From: Sphaerosporella brunnea | Taxonomy: Eukaryota; Ascomycota; Pezizomycetes; Pezizales; Pyronemataceae | Direction of reading: 5' to 3' | NCBI GenBank assembly: GCA_008704415.1 | Contig: VXIS01000039.1 | Location: 165,882-229,881, forward strand | DNA: 64,000 nt | Shown here: positions 23,630-37,006 of the stretch, piece after piece | Position numbering within the stretch: position 1 is the stretch's first letter | Layout: every line of letters starts with the position of its first letter | Notes under the pieces: model-generated | What the model was told of the DNA's origin: nothing | What the model saw: the letters and a program-made list of their open reading frames with translations, nothing else | Databases searched by the model: none | Made by a program: the position numbers and the translations under genes

Positions 23630-24547
23630 GGTGATGGGACTTCGAGATGTACTTCTTTGAACGGTTTCAGGAGGCGATGAGGGTGTGCCGCGATCTCGAC
23701 GTGTTGGACCGAGACACACGCTTCCCGGGACCTATCAGCCTTATGTACTCCCCACCGGCTGCTGGCGGTGGTTCGCGTAGACAATCAATCATCAAGCGGG
23801 TTCGTAATCCAGCAGCAGGGAGCGGAGCTGTGCTAAAGTAGCGTCTCCCGGCCTATCTATCGAATCGAGTGCCTCAATCATCATGGGAAGGTGAAGAAGT
23901 CTTCAACCGTGCTTCTTATGCCTGCGTCCAACACCTTCTTCTTCAACGAGCGAGAATGCGATGGTATTCTACTCTGTCTATGTGGTTGATTCCCCACTCA
24001 TCAGGGGGTCTTTGATGCTTCTTCTTTTCACGCTTTTCCAGATGATCGTCACACAGATTGAGAGGTCGGAAGTGACGGGATCCGGAAAATTGCATCGAAC
24101 GCCGTTCTGTGTGCTGCGAGCCACTGACAGCGGCATGCCGGGGCCCGCATGCTATCCGTGTGTGCATCCTATGCGCGTATCACTATTCCACGCAAACCCC
24201 GACGGAACGGAAAGAATGGATAGCCGCATACTTCTTACCGGCTCTCGTTTGCTTGTTTGCTTGCTTGCTTGTTCTTTCGGAGTTGCGGCACGGAACACTC
24301 TTTTCGGTGCCCGTGGGTGATGGGTGGCTTGTGCACATCGGCGGGGTTGTCGCCTAGGAATCGGTCGATCGCTCTGCCCCACCAAGCGCGTCACCACCAC
24401 CACCACCACCACCACCATCACCATCACCGCTCACTCCGACTCGTGCAATCGCAAATAAAGCAACCCAACGCCAGAATCATGCGCCGCCCGTCCAACGCCT
24501 TTTAGACCCGCCCATACTTTACTTCCCCTCACTGAAATCCCTCCACC
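23630..24547. other. Divergent promoter region YTP1-like / karyopherin
   Basis: No gene seen. It contains a (CAC/CAT)n run at about 24390-24430 close to the karyopherin start. Confidence 0.5.
24390..24428. repeat. (CAC)n/(CAT)n microsatellite
   Basis: About 12 trinucleotide units roughly 120 bp upstream of the karyopherin start codon. Confidence 0.8.
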
Positions 24548-27500
24548 ATGGCTGCCATCCCTCCGCCAGCAAGCTTGGACGATGTCGTTTCGGTAGAGCT
24601 ACCCCCCCGCTCAGTCATTCAACTGCGCTGCGCTGTTCGCGGGCTGATCCACAAACCCTTATTCAGCTCATCCATCGTCTCTACCAACCCAGCTCTCCCG
24701 AAGAGCTGTCCCGGATACAAGACGTTCTGCAAGAAGTTCAACGCTCCCCGAGCGGCTGGCAACTGGCAGACTATCTGTTGGAGAGGCAGGACCAGCATGT
24801 TCGTTTCTTCGGTGCCCTGACCTTTACCGTCAAATTGAATTCTGATTGGTAGGTCCGTTCGATTGCTTACTTCCAGCGTGCCGCAGGCTGTAGACTGCCG
24901 CTCATGACGGACCCCCCCATAGGAAATCGGTTTCGGAAGACGACGTTCCTGTGCTCTGCGCCAAGCTTATCGGCTGGCTGGTGAGCCTGCTCAACGAGAA
25001 TTCGCCACCGCTCGTCGTCAAGAAATTATGCTCTACGCTGGTGGTGTTCTTCATCCGGTTTGCCGATGCTTGGGCGGACTGCATCAGGCATCTCATCTGT
25101 TGCCTTGCCGTTGGCCGCGCCGGACCGGTGGAGGAGTTTGCGGAAATGCCTCCCTCTCCTCGGCTTCTGGTAAGCATGAAGCCCAATGCGAAGCTCGCTG
25201 CGCTGTGGTTCACGGCAATTCTGGTGGAAGAGGTGGGAAAAGTAGACACGAAAAATATCAAAAACTACCACTATTGCCTCAAGATGCAGTCCAACGAACC
25301 CGAAGCTGTGGAGCTGATCAAAAGTGCCATCGACATGCCCGGTTCTGCCCCAGAGAGTGTTGATCCACTCGTAGTAGAAGCAGGGTTAAAGACTTTCCAG
25401 GTATGACTTCTTCCACGGCCCATAGACTGACTGACATGCGCTGAGAGAAATTAGGCATGGGTATCCTACGTCGCGAGAGCTACCATAGAATTCCGATTGG
25501 AGTTCCCGCTTCTGCGAAATCTGACCCAGACGGCCATAAATTGGCTAGCCCACGAGAGCACCTTCGAGCCTGCGTGTGACGTTGTCATTGACGTCCTGTC
25601 ACAGTCGTTTTCCTTTATCACTGCCGACGATAACCTCAGATTAGCCACCATCCTCACGTCAGAATGGGCTGTTGAGCGATATGAACTATTGGTGACTGGG
25701 GATACGGACTGGGGATCCATCCAATTCGGGCGGTTGTTGATAACGTTCGCGGAGGCAACTGTGCAGAAGCTTGCAAAAAGCCTCCACAGTCCGGCAGGCA
25801 GGGCAATGTTTGAAATGCTACACGGCATGTTGAAAATACCTGGCTATCCACCCATCGAGGATGAGGTTTCCGGCACTACCTTCGAATTCTGGGGAAGCTT
25901 GATCGAATATCTGCAGGACGCTGACGGAGAAGATGACTCGGATGATCCGTGGATCAACGATTGCCAGATGGAGGTAAAGCGTGCGGTCGAAGAGTTCTGG
26001 AGAAAGATCCGGATACCCACACACCAAGAGTTGGCGATGTGGGGCAGGGATCAAAAGGACGGGTTCATGAGCTACCGTAAAGACGTGGCGGATTTCGTGG
26101 AGGCTGCGTACAGCTTGCTTGGAGCTGGGCTGTTTCGGCAGCTTGTAGACCAGGTCACTGGCGCTTTAGCGCACGGTGCAAATGCCTCCTGGGAGGAGAT
26201 TGAGGCCAGTCTGTTTTGCCTGAATGCCCTGAGCGATTCGGTCGGTGAAGAGCCTTGTGAAGATCGATATCTGGATCAGCTATTCGGAAGCAATCTTTTT
26301 TCGTTGCTAGTGGATCCTGGTGTGGATATTCCGCTCAAAGCTCGAATTACCTCCGTGAGCATCGTTGGTATGCACTTTTACCTTGCCTTTCTGGAGGTGC
26401 GCTGATCGCAATACTAGGCTCATATGCATCTTTCTTTGAGAGGCGACCCAACCATCTACCGCTCGCACTCAACTTTCTCTTTACATGCATCTCGACCCCC
26501 GTACTAGCCCGGAACGCATCAAGGTCGATATCATCTCTCTGTTCATCTTGCCGCTCGACCCTTACCACCGAACTGTACGCATTCCTGCAACAGTATGAAA
26601 TCTTTGCTTCAAGTCCACATGCCGACGATATAGCCAAGGAAAGGGTTCTGTGCGCAATTTCCTTCGTAATACAGGCTCTTCCCTCGGAAGAGCAAAAGCT
26701 CGATCCGGTCTCAAAGCTACTCGGCCATGTGGAAAAGGATGCATCGAAACTTCTAGCTCTCCTCCAGCATGCACAGCCAGACGAGGCCAAAGAGATAGCG
26801 CTGCTTTCTCTACGTTGCCTGGTCGCCATTGGAAAGGGTCTACAGGCCCCCGATGACATGCCTGTCGACCTGGAAGCTTCGTCTACAGCTTCGTACTCTT
26901 CATACTGGCAAGCCTCGGAGGGTGCACCACTGCAAGCCAAGATCGTCGAGCTCGTGCACATGCTCTGCCGCGCCTTCCAGGGCGACGGTGAGATAGTCGA
27001 TTCTGCCTGCTGCGTGTTCCGGACAGGATTTGCAGAAACCACGCCGGGTCTCTTCGTTTTCCGACCAGAAGTGATAACCGAATTCCTCCTCGAGTACCGC
27101 GCCCGCACAGAAACAGTGCTAGCAACCGCAAGCACGCTGGTGAGCTCGCATAGCACCGACGGCAGCACCGAGATTTCCATGCAAGCGCGGCAATTCCTAG
27201 ACTTCGTCATAGATCTCATAGTGCAAATCGGCGATCCCCAAAACGAACCAGAGATCGCGCAGAGCATCGTAGAATTTGTGAGTCGCTTGCTGCGCCGCTA
27301 TGTCGACGTCTTGGTGTTTTACCAGCCCAACGACCGCCTTGAAACCCTTTTCCTGTTCGCCCTCAACTCGCTCGTCGTCAGGGAAACGCTAGTCAAAAAG
27401 GCTGCCGCGAATTTCTGGACACAGTTCTTGGGGCTTACGGATGAGAGCCCGGAGGTGCAGGCGGCGGTGGATTCGATCACGGCTGGATGCAGCCCCAGGC

Positions 27501-27745
27501 TCGTGGAGAAACTGTGTTGGTCCCTCGGAGGCGGGTGTCAACGCAGCGAGGTGGATTCGATCGCCGAGCCCCTCAGGAAATTGGTCACCAGACACGTCAG
27601 GTGCAAGAGCTGGCTCACGGAGGCTCTCAAACCTGCCGGCTTCCCGACGGCTAATGTGAACGAGAAGGATAAACGGTTGTTTGTGGAGAAGATCATGTGG
27701 TGGGCAACTCATATCTCCAAGTTTCGGCTGGTGAATATTGGCTGA
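24548..27745 (+). CDS. Importin-beta family karyopherin (importin-13/Kap111 type)
   Basis: Exons 24548-24592, 24667-24848, 24923-25400, 25455-26367 and 26418-27745 give 981 residues, and every joint keeps frame. The N-terminus has the importin-beta N-terminal pattern (LIHRLYQPSSPEELSRIQDVLQ.., GWQLADYLLERQDQHVRFFGALTF in parts). The rest is a continuous helical HEAT-repeat protein without a nuclease or kinase motif. The size and the ADYLL..VRFFGALTF block resemble importin-13/transportin-SR and S. pombe Kap111, which carry SR-type splicing proteins and others through nuclear pores. The exact orthologue is not certain. Exon 1 has only 15 codons. Confidence 0.85.
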
Positions 27746-27932
27746 CGGGTGCAAACAAAACAGTCTGAGAGGTAAACGACAGGCAACTAATCAAGTGGCG
27801 AAGGAGTTCTGGCTAAAAGCTAGGGGAACGGAATTTGCATGTAAGTGTTTTTTGTTTTTTTTTCTCTTCTACCTCTATCTCTTCCATAGCAGATAGCAGT
27901 GCTGATGGTTGTGTAGACGTCTCGTAAGGTGG

Positions 27933-27935
<3 letters not shown>

Positions 27936-27964
<29 letters not shown>
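27936..27964. repeat. Poly(T) tract, about 29 nt
   Basis: Uninterrupted T run downstream of the karyopherin gene. Confidence 0.9.
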
Positions 27965-27965
<1 letters not shown>

Positions 27966-29136
27966 ACATTCAGGCGAGGTTTTTTTGGAGGGCAGCGGCT
28001 TCCTCTTACTCTTTACACATTTTTCTTCAGTTGGGTTGCGGGTGTTGAATGTGTATCAGTGCTAGAACTTGCGACGGGTGCTTCATAATGTAGCACTCGG
28101 CGAGAAACTCTTGTCTGGTTGTTTGGTTGGCCGGTCGACTGTCTCAAACTCCAGATTGTGAAACGACTTCGCTACTTTGGCTTCGCGTTACGGGTTGCAA
28201 CCATTCCGGGTCTACACGAGAGCGAGTGAGCAGTCGTGGCTTTAGCTCACTCGCCACCGGCTAAATGTGCGCGCGCGGGGTTGGGGTTGGGGTGTTTCAG
28301 ACCCTTGCCCTGCAGCTGCGTGTCCCGGCGGCTACGTTTCAGGTTGAAGCAGGGATACGCAACGGTGACATGGGATTCGCGGGACTTCGGAGGGGGCTTT
28401 TGAAGTGTTGGTGGGCACACAATCCAACGATTCCACCCTACGCGCCAGCCAGCGCATAAGCTCATGCATTCGCCCCTCGTTGGCCTATGCACGAACTGTT
28501 GGAGACTTGGTTGTTCTGAGGGCTGAGGGCGCTGAGTGTGGTCACGTGATGTATCGTCGCAAGAAAGCTGGAAATCGCAATAATCGCTCGCCTTACCATC
28601 GTCGTTCCGCTGTTTGTGGGACTTGTCGAAAGTATGCTTTGTCATCCCCCCCCCCCCGCCCACCCACCATCACCGCGACCCTCCCAAACCCGCCCAGTAA
28701 TATCTGCAACCCAATCCAACAACCGCCCGCGCGCTCGCTCATCGCCTCCCTTACATACTCCCCGCCCCCCTACTCTCCCCAGCCAGTCTGGGTCCGGTTC
28801 GCTTCTCAGTCCGCTTTTTGGTGTTCAGAATAAGACCCTTCAACCACCCCCATCCATACCTTCTTGTCACTCTGCGTGTGTTCTATTTTCTGCGTCGCCC
28901 GCCCGTGCTCCCGTCAAACTACCACCACCACCAACCCCCCGTGTACTCGTACACACCACCTCGCAATCCATCCGGTCGCTCACTGGTCGCCATTGCTTAT
29001 ACCTGCGACGCCGGCACCTCGCAGCAGTCATCCCTCCGCGAATCGTTCGAAAAATACCACGCCTTGCGCTGAAGGCGCAATTTACTTGGTACCTCTTGCG
29101 CCTCCACTTCCAACCAGTACAAAAACCCGCATCGTG

Positions 29137-29160
29137 AAAAAAAAAAAAAAAAAAAAAAAA
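29137..29160. repeat. Poly(A) tract, about 24 nt
   Basis: Uninterrupted A run in the MAPKKK 5' region. Confidence 0.9.
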
Positions 29161-29633
29161 AGGGAAAAAAAGAAAAGCAAGCCATTCCCTACTCGGTCTG
29201 CCGGGGGTCTATCTTTGTACCGCTCCTGGTCCCTGCAACGAACCACCCTCTCTGAACCAGCCAAACACCAAACATCAAACGCCTTGTTACAATCATCCCG
29301 GGCCGACGTGCTGATCGCACTCTTGGTCCATCGGCCCTCAGGGGGGAAAAAAGACCAGGGAGGAGGAGAGATCTTAGCAGTGCTCTCGTGCGTGTGTTTG
29401 CTGCAGCAACGCAGCACCTTTCGTCCACTAAATAATCGCATCCTACCTGCCGGCCAGAAGAAGAAGAAGTTGCACCTTACGATTACTGTGGCGCTGGAAA
29501 TCCTTGGGGTGAAAGTCCATCGGACACGCCGAATCTCGGGCAGCTCTTCCCCTCTCTTTCAAACCCGTTTCAACAACCCACCTCCGAGTGTGCTCTGCGC
29601 GCTGCTGCTGCTGCTGCTGCTGCCGCCGCCGCC

Positions 29634-32525
29634 ATGGCTCTTCTCGCGTCCAAGAGCCAGTACGTTCCTCAGCCTCACACTGGCTCCCACTTTCAGTCCA
29701 GTGCGACCCCAATGTTCCCGCAGCCGTCGCCCACCAATTCCGAGTTTTCAGAGGGCCCCAATCACTCTGACGATATACGGTAGAGCTGTTCATGAGGAGC
29801 TGAAGCGATGGGATCGCTAACCGAGCCGTAGATCTTGGGATGAGAGGAGAGTTGTAGAGTGGCTACGGAGTATTGGATGCCAGAAGTACGACAGCGTGTT
29901 TGAGAGTGGGTTTGCACGTGCGAAAGCTGTGCTGAAAGAAAAAAAAACTGACAGCAACTTCTAGAGAACAACATCACCGGAGAGACGCTGCTGGAATGCG
30001 ACCATGCTGTTCTCAAAGAGCTGGGTATCACTAAAGTCGGGGACCGAGTGCGGATATTTGTGGCCGTCAAAGCGCTGAGGGCCAAAACGTATGGAAATGG
30101 GAAGAAGCGCAATCGGGTACCCATCCCTTATACTTCTCGCAGGGCCAGTGCAAATGTTGATCTTGTTAGGATACTCTAGCTGCATTGGAGAACGTTGGCC
30201 CAATTCCATCCTACAGAGCGCACACAAACCACCATACGCCGCCGCAGAACAAACGATACTCTCGGACGTTTGTTGATCCGGGTACTTCGGTGCTGTCTAG
30301 CAGCGTGTACACCGAGACCGCTTCTGAAAACGATTCACAGCGCTCGGGGGGGGCCAGAATAATCAGCCCGCCGCCAGACAGCTCCCGATCGTATGGTCCT
30401 CCTACCTCGACCTCTACGTCCTCCAAGACCCCGCGAACGCCGAAAACTTGGAACGGTTCGAATGGACAGGTTGGATCGCCCAATGCCACGCGGCGACAAA
30501 ACCCAGCGCAAAGTCATGAGCGGAGCATCATGGAGTTTGATTCTGTGAAGAAGGTAGGCTTCAGCCATGCGGCTGTTGGAATGCGGGAAATGTGCTGAGT
30601 ATTCGTAGAACTGCATCAAGGTCATTGGAGAAGGTGGGGCCACTCGTGTCGTGGACATAAGCGGATGCAATACGCCAGAGGCAGTTATGAGAAGGATCCT
30701 CAAGAAATATAGCATCCACGACAATTACATTTTGTGGGCGATCTACATCCTCACAAAGGATCATACCATACGATGCCTCGGAGATGCAGATCTATTGCGG
30801 ATAGCCCACGACAGCGACCGGCCTGAGCGTTCACGGCTGATCTTGAAGAGAAGGGGGTCTCCTCCTTCCCCGTCGTCAGCCGAATTCCTGGCAGCTCAGC
30901 AGATTGCACGTGATGAGACACCGGAGAACAACACGGCTAGAGCTTTCGAGGGCAATCTTAGAAGCACCAAAGTGCGGAATATCACTGGGGAGGACATGTC
31001 TGGTCCTCTGTCGCCAGGGATGGCTACAAGGTCTCGAAATTCCGTGATCAACCACAAAACCTCGAAGAAGATCACGGCGTTTTTTGGCCAGAGACCTCCC
31101 AGTGAGCTGATCAGCTCTAACTTGGCAGAATACTTCCCAGATCATGAGCACAAGGCTTTGGAACGGACGGTTCGCAACTCTATGCGTCGTTCCGCGAGAA
31201 TGAGCAAGTACAACAGCCGTCTCAGTGTTGCTACCACCAGGAGTTATGCATCTAGCATCAGCGGCGACAGCATACCGCCAGTGCCAACCGTGGGCGGTAT
31301 GTGGCTCAACCAAAGCCCTCAGGCTACGGTTCTTCCCTCCTTTCCCATGGATGGCGGTAGACGGCCACCGTCGGTTCGGCGGTCCGTCCTCATGCCGACC
31401 ACTTACAGCAAGGAAGAATATCTGGGTGCTGTTCCTGAAGATGACGTTTCGCCGGGCGCGAACAGAAAGAGTTACATGTCGTTTGAGAGCCACGATGGCG
31501 TCAGCGTTGTCGTGACGGATACGGATGGAGATGGCACGCTCAATAGCACAGGGTATTCAATGGACAGCCAGAGCATGGTCAGCACCCCAGGCACCGAAAT
31601 GGACTCGAGCTTCCTCAACCAGCTGCTTGCCCCAGACGACTCGGATGAGGAAGAGTTCGAGGATGACTACATGGACGAAAATATGGATGGTCTGCGGTGG
31701 ATGAAGGGTACTCTGATCGGCGCGGGTTCTTTCGGCAGCGTTTACCTCGCACTCAACTCCCTCACCGGAGAATTGATGGCTGTAAAACAGGTGGAGCTGC
31801 CGACTAATTCTAAAGACGATGCAAGGAAGCAAAGCATGGTGGATGCACTCTCACGGGAGATTGCGTTGCTTCGGGATCTGCAGCATCCGAACATCGTGCA
31901 ATACCTGGCCTCCAGCAAGGAGGACAACTGCTTCAACATCTTTTTGGAGTATGTGCCCGGTGGATCCGTCGCGGCTATGCTCAATAACTACGGCCCGCTC
32001 AAGGAACCGCTCGTGCGCAACTTTGTCCGGCAGATCCTGCAGGGTCTCGCATACCTGCACGGGAAGAACATCATCCACCGCGATATCAAGGGCGCGAACG
32101 TGCTGGTCGACAACAAGGGCGGCATCAAAATCTCGGACTTTGGTATTTCGAAAAAGGTCGAGGCGGGACTGCTCAACTCGTCGGCGGCGAACCATCGGCC
32201 GTCGCTGCAGGGCTCGGTGTTTTGGATGGCGCCGGAGGTCGTCAAGCAGACGTCATACACGCTCAAAGCTGATATCTGGTCACTCGGCTGCCTCGTCGTC
32301 GAAATGCTCACGGGATCGCATCCGTACCCGGACTGCTCCCAGCTGCAGGCTATCTTTAAAATCGGTACCGGCGGCTCCGCCCCTCAGATCCCGGAGAAAT
32401 GTACCCCTGAGGCAAAAACATTCCTGTCTCAGACGTTCGAGTTGGACCATAATAAGCGACCTACCGCCGAGGAGCTGTTGACGAGCCCGTTTATGTTGCC
32501 GCTTGTGGGTATGGGTGGGGCTTAG
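29634..32525 (+). CDS. Ste11-type MAP kinase kinase kinase
   Basis: Several exons: about 29634-29779, from 29832, two more, then a long last exon from about 30609. The protein begins MALLASKSQYVPQPHTG. It has a SAM domain (RVVEWLRSIGCQKYD.., NNITGETLLECDHAVLKELGI.., VGDRVRIF), a Ras-binding/RA-like domain (NCIKVIGEGGATRVVDISGC.., DHTIRCLGDADLL), and a long regulatory linker with an acidic patch (DSDEEEFEDDYMDENMD). A C-terminal kinase domain follows with the glycine loop GAGSFGSV, lysine in AVKQVEL, HRDIKGANVLVD, DFGISKK and WMAPEVV. All catalytic residues are present. Orthologues (Ste11, NRC-1, SteC) act at the top of the pheromone/fusion/invasion and, in some fungi, osmotic MAPK cascades. 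SAM binds the Ste50 adaptor. Confidence 0.95.
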
Positions 32526-35500
32526 AGGAAGGAAGGACGGGATGGTTGATGGTGGGCTGCGGGAGACTTATAGATAATTACCTTTTATGTGGCGCGGCGT
32601 ATGGGAGGGCAGATGGAGCGTGAGCGCAGCGTGGGCCCGGTGGGTTACGATATGTTTGTTGATTTTTATACTCCCTTTTCCGTCTTTTTGTTGCTTGCTG
32701 CGCACTGCTGCTGGTTACGATAGTTGATGAATTGGACTGGACTGATGTGATCGTTTACTGCTGCTTCTTGTTATGCATTTTATTTATTTTTTTATTTTTT
32801 GGATACCATTGATCTTTCTCTTTCTTTCTTTTTTGGTTTTGGTGGATGGAATGAAACGTGATTAAGGTCTATTTGTTGTTTGGAGTGGTCTTGGGGGGTT
32901 TGAGCTTGATGGCGGATTTGGATGGGATAGTGAGGGGGGGGGGGAGTGTAGAATACAAACAGTCTCAGGAATGCATGAAAAGTCGGTACTTAGGTTACTA
33001 CTGTGCTTGTTCTCGAGCCCAGCCGCGTCCACAGCTTTCTTAGCCGAAAGGGGACTCCTCATATGCGTCATGTAAATAAACGGCCCAGTGGTTGACCATG
33101 GCTGACGACGCGCATTCTCTGTATCTACGATACGGTACGGTAAGGATCTTAAGGATGAAGCGTACTACCTACTTAGTTAGATCTATTTTCGATAACCTAT
33201 TCGAGTAATTTATAAGAAACCAAGGGGATTCCGGGCAACGGCCCGGGGAGCTGGCTAGGGTGTCTGAGCAAGAGCAATAGGGACAGTCGTTTTCTTAGTT
33301 GGAGTTGGGGGCCGGCAGGTTTCAAGTCGAGCGTTGTCAACCTCTGGGTGAAAAGAGTGTTTGTGAAAGAAGTGGTGGGATTCGCCGTGTTATGGTGGGG
33401 GATAACTCCCAAAGCTCATCCTGTAGTGGGTAACACGCGTAGAGGAGTACTCAACTCAAACACTGAACAGATGCAAGCAGCCTACCCAGCCGGCAAGTGC
33501 CTGGCGGTTTCAGCAGGCTATACTGAGAACACAGCACAATTACACACTTGTAAGGACTATGCAGGCCCGGTGGACTAGCTGGACCTGATGTCATGATGCC
33601 AACGGGGTTTAGCACTCAGAAATTCTGTCCATAACTCAAAAATTAACGTAGGAACAAGAACGTCTTCCCCACCAATTGTGGAAGAAGCCTCCCCCCCCCC
33701 CCTCATTTAGGTGGAATTTGTACCGTGCAGTTGAGAGGTAGTGGGGATAACGTGATAATCCGGCACGTTCCTTTATCGCTATGCCAAATTATCATTGATT
33801 ATCGGGCCGGACGGTATCAATCCTACGGAGGAAATTTCTGCTGTAAGTGCACATGCGTCAACACAGAATGGCCTGATGGTGGGTTCTTTCGAACTTCTCG
33901 GGGTACTAAAATTTGCATGCAATGGATAACATCATTAGAATCGGCCTAGAGAGAAGTTGAACCGTTAGACTAGACTGGTTCGATGACTGAAAAAAAACGA
34001 AGCCTTCTATTATGCTCTATTACACCTCTGGAGCTGAAAAGTCTTCCCAAAAAGGATTGAGTGATATGTTATGTTTCGACCTGAGCAGCACCATCCTAAA
34101 TTGACACCATTACATTCTCAAACGACATCTAAGTAGGTATAGATTTATGGAGCGTAGTACCCACAGGCCTAGGTAGAACCGGAAATGTCACTAGGTTCTA
34201 CCCCCCGACCTCCTTTCTTTTGCTTTCTTTTACAGCTCGAAAAAATTGGACTTGCCATTTGAAGCTCAATTACAAAAGTTGCGACCACTGGCACCACCAC
34301 TCTCCCATTGTCGGTTACCAAGAGTTAAGGTGCTGGGTCCTACATGCTTGGGCTCGGTGTGAGGGCCTTGGGGGGGGGAATGGTTATGGGGTTATGGGAT
34401 TTTTTGCTTTTATGTAGATAGTGCCTCACAGAGGGCTATCCTGTCAGCCAGAATGGTGGCGCTGTCCGTCTTTTTTCGGGCCACAATCCGTCACTCCCAC
34501 TGCCTTCCCCACGGTGTCAGAGTCCCTGCGAGCAAGAGACAAATTGGTAGAGATCAAGGAAGCATTAGCAGTACCATACGCCATGTTTCTACGGCAGTGC
34601 ACAATTTCTACTGTTGCAGCGGACCCATGCCGGTGTATCTGCGGTGTATGCGCAGATGATTTGTATGACAGGCGGCCACTTGATCACTGGCATCGAATTC
34701 TCCCAAACAGTGGATTACAGTGGCCGAAACGGGGGCAGTTGAGTTCTAACGCGCGCCACATACGTCATCGCCCAAAACCTTTTACCAGTAGTCGCCGTTT
34801 ACTGACAAGTGTTACCTTGGACGTTCTGTGAGTGATAGTATGTGACTCAGCACTTCACAAAGGCTTCTTTATCACTGCCGGGACGCAGTCGGCATACAAA
34901 CGCCATCGATCTCCAGCGGAAAAGTCAGCTGCCAAATCTCACTGCACATTACACAACTGCAGGTCGTTGAGTGCTACAACCATGCACGGAACGGATCAAG
35001 CGCTAAAGCAAAGCTATCTGCCGTGTTCTCCAGGCTTCGTCCTGGTCTTGCCGGAAATCTACAACCTGCACGGCACCTGCACGGCAGGAATTCGTTGCAA
35101 CTGCTGACACGCTTGCAGATTACCAAACTTACTTAGGGTACCACACACCACACCTGGATTTGCTGTAGGCATGTGAAATTGGACATGGCAGTCCTCTGGT
35201 TGGAAACACCCATGGATCTAGAATGAGGTCTGGAGGCATGATGCATAAACGTTTGGGCTTGCCTTCGGCCGAGTAGGCTTAGGGGATCGATATCTTGGAT
35301 CAAGGCCGCCGATCGTGTGCGTACTGCTGGCCACGTGGAGAGGATCCTCGGGGGGTCGCGGTACCGGTACATATTCAAGCCTGGATGTTTCAAAGTATCA
35401 CCAGCCTGGGCTCAAACAACGACATATCAATATCTCACGTGTACACCAAATCCTGGGGGCCCACCACAATCGGAACCAAAAACTCTGGACATTCCACTAG

Positions 35501-37006
35501 ACGTGAAGCGTGAAAAGACCAACCAGGAGTGTGTGATGCGAAGGCAGACACTCCCACCGGCACTATGGCAATCTCTCAACTACTTGTTTTGGGTGAATCT
35601 CCGTCCAAGGCCCTGAAGTTTACTTCAGGGCTTTGTGGGATGTATATATTGTCACTGGCATTGGCGTTACAGTTGCAACTTCCCGGAGGTCTATGCCGCG
35701 TCATCATCATCATATATGTGGATAATTGGATGGCGGGCGAGCAGATAAAAATGCTCGCCTCCCCCTAGTGCGCTCAAGCAATAAATCAAACCCTCCTTCT
35801 AGAGTAGAGTAACTAAACTCTCACTTTTACACGATTCCTTTGAGATATAAACATACCAGAGCATGCTCTAAATACATGTATCTATCATGATTATGCACGG
35901 AATCTTTACTCTCGCCATATTAGTACCATTCGCAGAAGTATGACGGTGACTTGCTTGTGGATTAGGAGCCATGGAACGAGGGACGAGCTGCTATCTATTT
36001 TGATTCCAAGTTGCATGTACTCCCAACTCTGGCATATACCTAAACCGTCAACTCACACTGCCGCGATAGAACACCTTCAAACCCATCGTTGACTCTGTAT
36101 CCCCGCTCCACCCGATAGCATATTGAGGCTGCCTCGCCGCCGCCGCCGCCGCATTACAGGTTTTCCTGGCGCCTAGCCCGCATCACCACACCGTCGTGGG
36201 CTTCGCTTTTCTGGTGCTCGCCCCGGATGATCGATGCCTCCTTGATCCCGCACTGATAAACGCCTGATGGGCTGCCCAATAGACGACTGATCAACAACCG
36301 ATCGACCGCTGGGCAAACGTTCAAGTTTAGACGCCGCGTTGTCGTAGCGGATAGCCGCAGCCGCTATAGAGTGAGATTTCCGTAATGGCGCGGCGAAGCA
36401 GCATCAATGAGGCATTAATGGGCGAGCACCAAACAAGCGGGGGCCTACAACGAAGGCAGGACTCAGGAGTGCTATTTATCCAGCTCCATTGTGCTAGGTA
36501 TGTATGTAAAATAACATGTGGATAGAGGATAGTGCTCCGGCTGTAACTATTTACCTCAAGAGATCTAATTTGTTATCAACAAACGCACGCACGCGTTGCG
36601 CTTTTGGAACGGCAGGTAGTGCATTGTAGAATATATGTATGCTTTAAGGCCGTACTGAGGTTTTCTAGTACAAGTGCCGGAATCCGCAGACCGGACGACG
36701 GAATTCGCAGAGCTCCTTTTCTGTTATTCCAAGTTCTACTCTAAAGTCTTGTGATATCTATCAAAAAAAAAATTAAAAAAAAATTAAAAAAATTATGCGC
36801 GCTGTGATCTTTCGTGTGATTTCTCGAGTGATGTCTTCGACGATAAAGGAATGTTCTGAGCTATGGCGCAAGCCTACCCCGCATCACACATCCCAAATGG
36901 TAGAGTAGAAATAACAATCCGTGGTCGGAATCAGTCGTAAGCAACGCAGAGCGGCACTGACCTGAACGGACATACGATGATCCATCGGCACGGCGCTACT
37001 TCTTTG
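32526..37006. other. Gene-poor 4.5-kb block
   Basis: No recognisable gene on either strand, and frames are short and broken. Content includes T-rich and G-rich simple tracts (32.8-32.95 kb), a C run at about 33690, a 28-nt hairpin at 35608-35635 and an A-rich run at 36760-36795. It could be degraded repeats or regulatory DNA between the MAPKKK and the small membrane-protein gene. Confidence 0.5.
35608..35635. repeat. Short inverted repeat (hairpin)
   Basis: AAGGCCCTGAAGT and ACTTCAGGGCTTT are reverse complements (one mismatch) separated by about 2 nt. It lies in the gene-poor block with no adjacent gene, so a terminator role is not supported. Confidence 0.6.

Larger units (their letters stand above)
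27746..29633. other. Long leader/promoter region upstream of MAPKKK
   Basis: 1.9 kb without a recognised protein. It contains a poly(T) tract (about 27936-27964), a poly(C) run (28648-28658), CT-rich leader sequence and a poly(A) tract (about 29137-29160). A (GCT)n/(GCC)n repeat ends directly at the MAPKKK start codon. The open frames 28616-29137 and 28864-29820 are products of this low-complexity sequence. Confidence 0.55.

Noticed and set aside
23297..23719. Poly-Asn N-terminal extension of the YTP1-like protein
   Set aside because: It comes from a GTT microsatellite in the leader. The Met at 23554 starts a good signal peptide.
26347..27267. 306-residue minus-strand frame opposite the karyopherin gene
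   Set aside because: Antisense shadow with no recognisable domain; the plus-strand exons join cleanly.
28864..29820. 318-residue open frame upstream of the MAPKKK
   Set aside because: Low-complexity reading through poly(A), CT-rich DNA and the GCT repeat, and in a different frame from the MAPKKK.
31819..32481. 220-residue frame inside the MAPKKK kinase domain
   Set aside because: Frame-shifted shadow rich in Ser/Arg/Cys; the kinase frame accounts for the DNA.
35608..35635. Hairpin as a transcription terminator
   Set aside because: No gene ends nearby, and hairpin terminators are not a eukaryotic nuclear feature.
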